Below are positions 5,988 through 6,253 of a stretch of 6,253 nt of DNA, piece by piece. Source of the DNA: Deferribacterales bacterium (GTDB taxonomy: Bacteria; Chrysiogenota; Deferribacteres; Deferribacterales; JAISNW01); contig BNUJ01000083.1 in NCBI GenBank assembly GCA_025997275.1, positions 1 to 6,253 on the forward strand, given 5' to 3'. Position 1 is the stretch's first letter. Each line of letters begins with the position of its first letter. The notes beneath the pieces were generated by a model. It was given only the letters and a program-made list of their open reading frames with translations. It was not told where the DNA came from and made no database searches. The position numbers and the translations under genes are program-made.

Positions 5988-6072
5988 TGCCGAAGGGGGG
6001 AGTTGAACCCCCACGCCTGTTTAGAGCATATGAACCTGAATCATACATGTCTGCCAATTCCATCACTTCGGC
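5988..6072 (-). tRNA. tRNA-Leu, anticodon CAG
   Basis: The minus-strand cloverleaf is complete. The acceptor stem is GCCGAAG with CTTCGGC. The D stem is ATG with CAT around an AATTGGCAGA-type loop. The anticodon stem is TATGA with TCATA around loop TTCAGGT (anticodon CAG, reads CUG). A 16-nt class II variable arm follows, as expected for Leu. The T stem is GGGGG with CCCCC around TTCAACT. The discriminator is A at 5988, and the next bases are CTT, so CCA is not encoded and must be added by nucleotidyltransferase. The 3' end faces the toxin modules. Its first 23 nt lie in the palindrome at the window end. No convincing promoter is seen directly upstream. Confidence 0.96.
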
Positions 6073-6253
6073 TTAAATATTAGATTTTGCTGCTCACTCA
6101 CTGCACGGCTCAATACCTGTTTAGCTAAATATTCTGAAACGATAGAGATGGACGGCAACTATGTGTCAGAATATTTAGCTAAACAGGTATTGAGCCGTGC
6201 AGTGAGTGAGCAGCAAAATCTAATATTTAAGCCGAAGTGATGGAATTGGCAGA
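6050..6253. repeat. Perfect 88-bp inverted repeat with a 28-bp spacer, reaching the window end
   Basis: The left arm 6050-6137 is the exact reverse complement of the right arm 6166-6253; the spacer is 6138-6165. The left arm includes the first 23 nt of tRNA-Leu plus about 65 nt upstream of it. The right arm stops at the last base, so the repeat may be longer. A perfect fold-back at a contig end is a typical multiple-displacement-amplification chimera or assembly artefact. Real alternatives are two divergent identical tRNA-Leu genes or a hairpin-ended linear molecule. Confidence 0.98.
6231..6253 (+). tRNA. Inverted partial copy of the 5' end of tRNA-Leu, cut by the window end
   Basis: Twenty-three nt identical to the start of the tRNA-Leu gene at 6072-6050 (acceptor strand GCCGAAG plus part of the D arm), in the opposite orientation. 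It would be a second, divergent tRNA-Leu if the palindrome is real, or a fold-back artefact if not. Confidence 0.6.

Noticed and set aside
5988..6072. tRNA 3' end as an attachment site with a second copy in the window
   Set aside because: I found no repeat of the tRNA 3' segment elsewhere; a TGCCGAA match within rlmB is only 7 nt and expected by chance.
6073..6137. tRNA-Leu promoter with -10 TAATAT just upstream of the gene
   Set aside because: The hexamer ends 4 nt from the mature 5' end, too close, and no -35 is found at a suitable spacing.
6050..6253. Insertion-sequence terminal inverted repeats
   Set aside because: The arms are only 28 bp apart with no transposase between them and include tRNA sequence.

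Overview
The window is bacterial DNA with two odd ends. Three regions are clearly bacterial: a minus-strand housekeeping operon (transketolase, then a SpoU/RlmB-type rRNA ribose methyltransferase), a plus-strand tandem pair of zeta-type toxin-antitoxin modules, and a minus-strand tRNA-Leu(CAG) gene without an encoded CCA end. I cannot name the organism. The transketolase wording (GDGEQQKGQ, VEWTTGNLGQGL) reminds me of Deferribacterota or other deep-branching Gram-negative bacteria, but that is an impression from memory, not evidence. The (AT)n, GT/GA and poly-C start and the fold-back palindrome at the far end make this look like a whole contig from a metagenome or single-cell assembly, with artefact-prone ends.

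Layout. 1-191 is low-complexity sequence: 37 AT dinucleotides, GT/GA-rich sequence, an A tract and a run of 22 C. 229-557 holds an unrecognised reading frame that appears frameshifted. 597-3199 (minus) is the tkt-rlmB operon, with a GTGA stop/start overlap and a promoter and strong Shine-Dalgarno upstream of tkt. 3200-3504 is a divergent intergenic region.

3458-5725 carries two direct copies of a promoter, antitoxin-like gene and zeta toxin gene. Copy 1 encodes a toxin cut off after the TEGTFR motif, with an unrelated tail and a Rho-independent terminator lying before the stop codon. Copy 2 encodes a full 336-aa zeta/PezT-like kinase with all expected catalytic residues. The two antitoxin genes are almost identical over their first 42 codons and then diverge.

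5726-5987 holds a weak terminator and remnants of a small decayed or frameshifted gene. 5988-6072 is tRNA-Leu. 6050-6253 is a perfect 88-bp inverted repeat around a 28-bp spacer; it contains the first 23 nt of the tRNA gene and runs off the window end.

How the genes work together. Transketolase (pentose phosphate pathway) and the rRNA methyltransferase share an operon but not a pathway. In each toxin module the antitoxin comes first and overlaps the toxin by 17-20 nt, which suggests translational coupling with antitoxin made first. Zeta toxins phosphorylate UDP-GlcNAc and so block cell-wall synthesis. The modules sit as an accessory insertion between a core operon and a tRNA gene. The small antitoxin-like proteins do not resemble classical epsilon or PezA as I know them; this and the truncated first copy are the most novel content.
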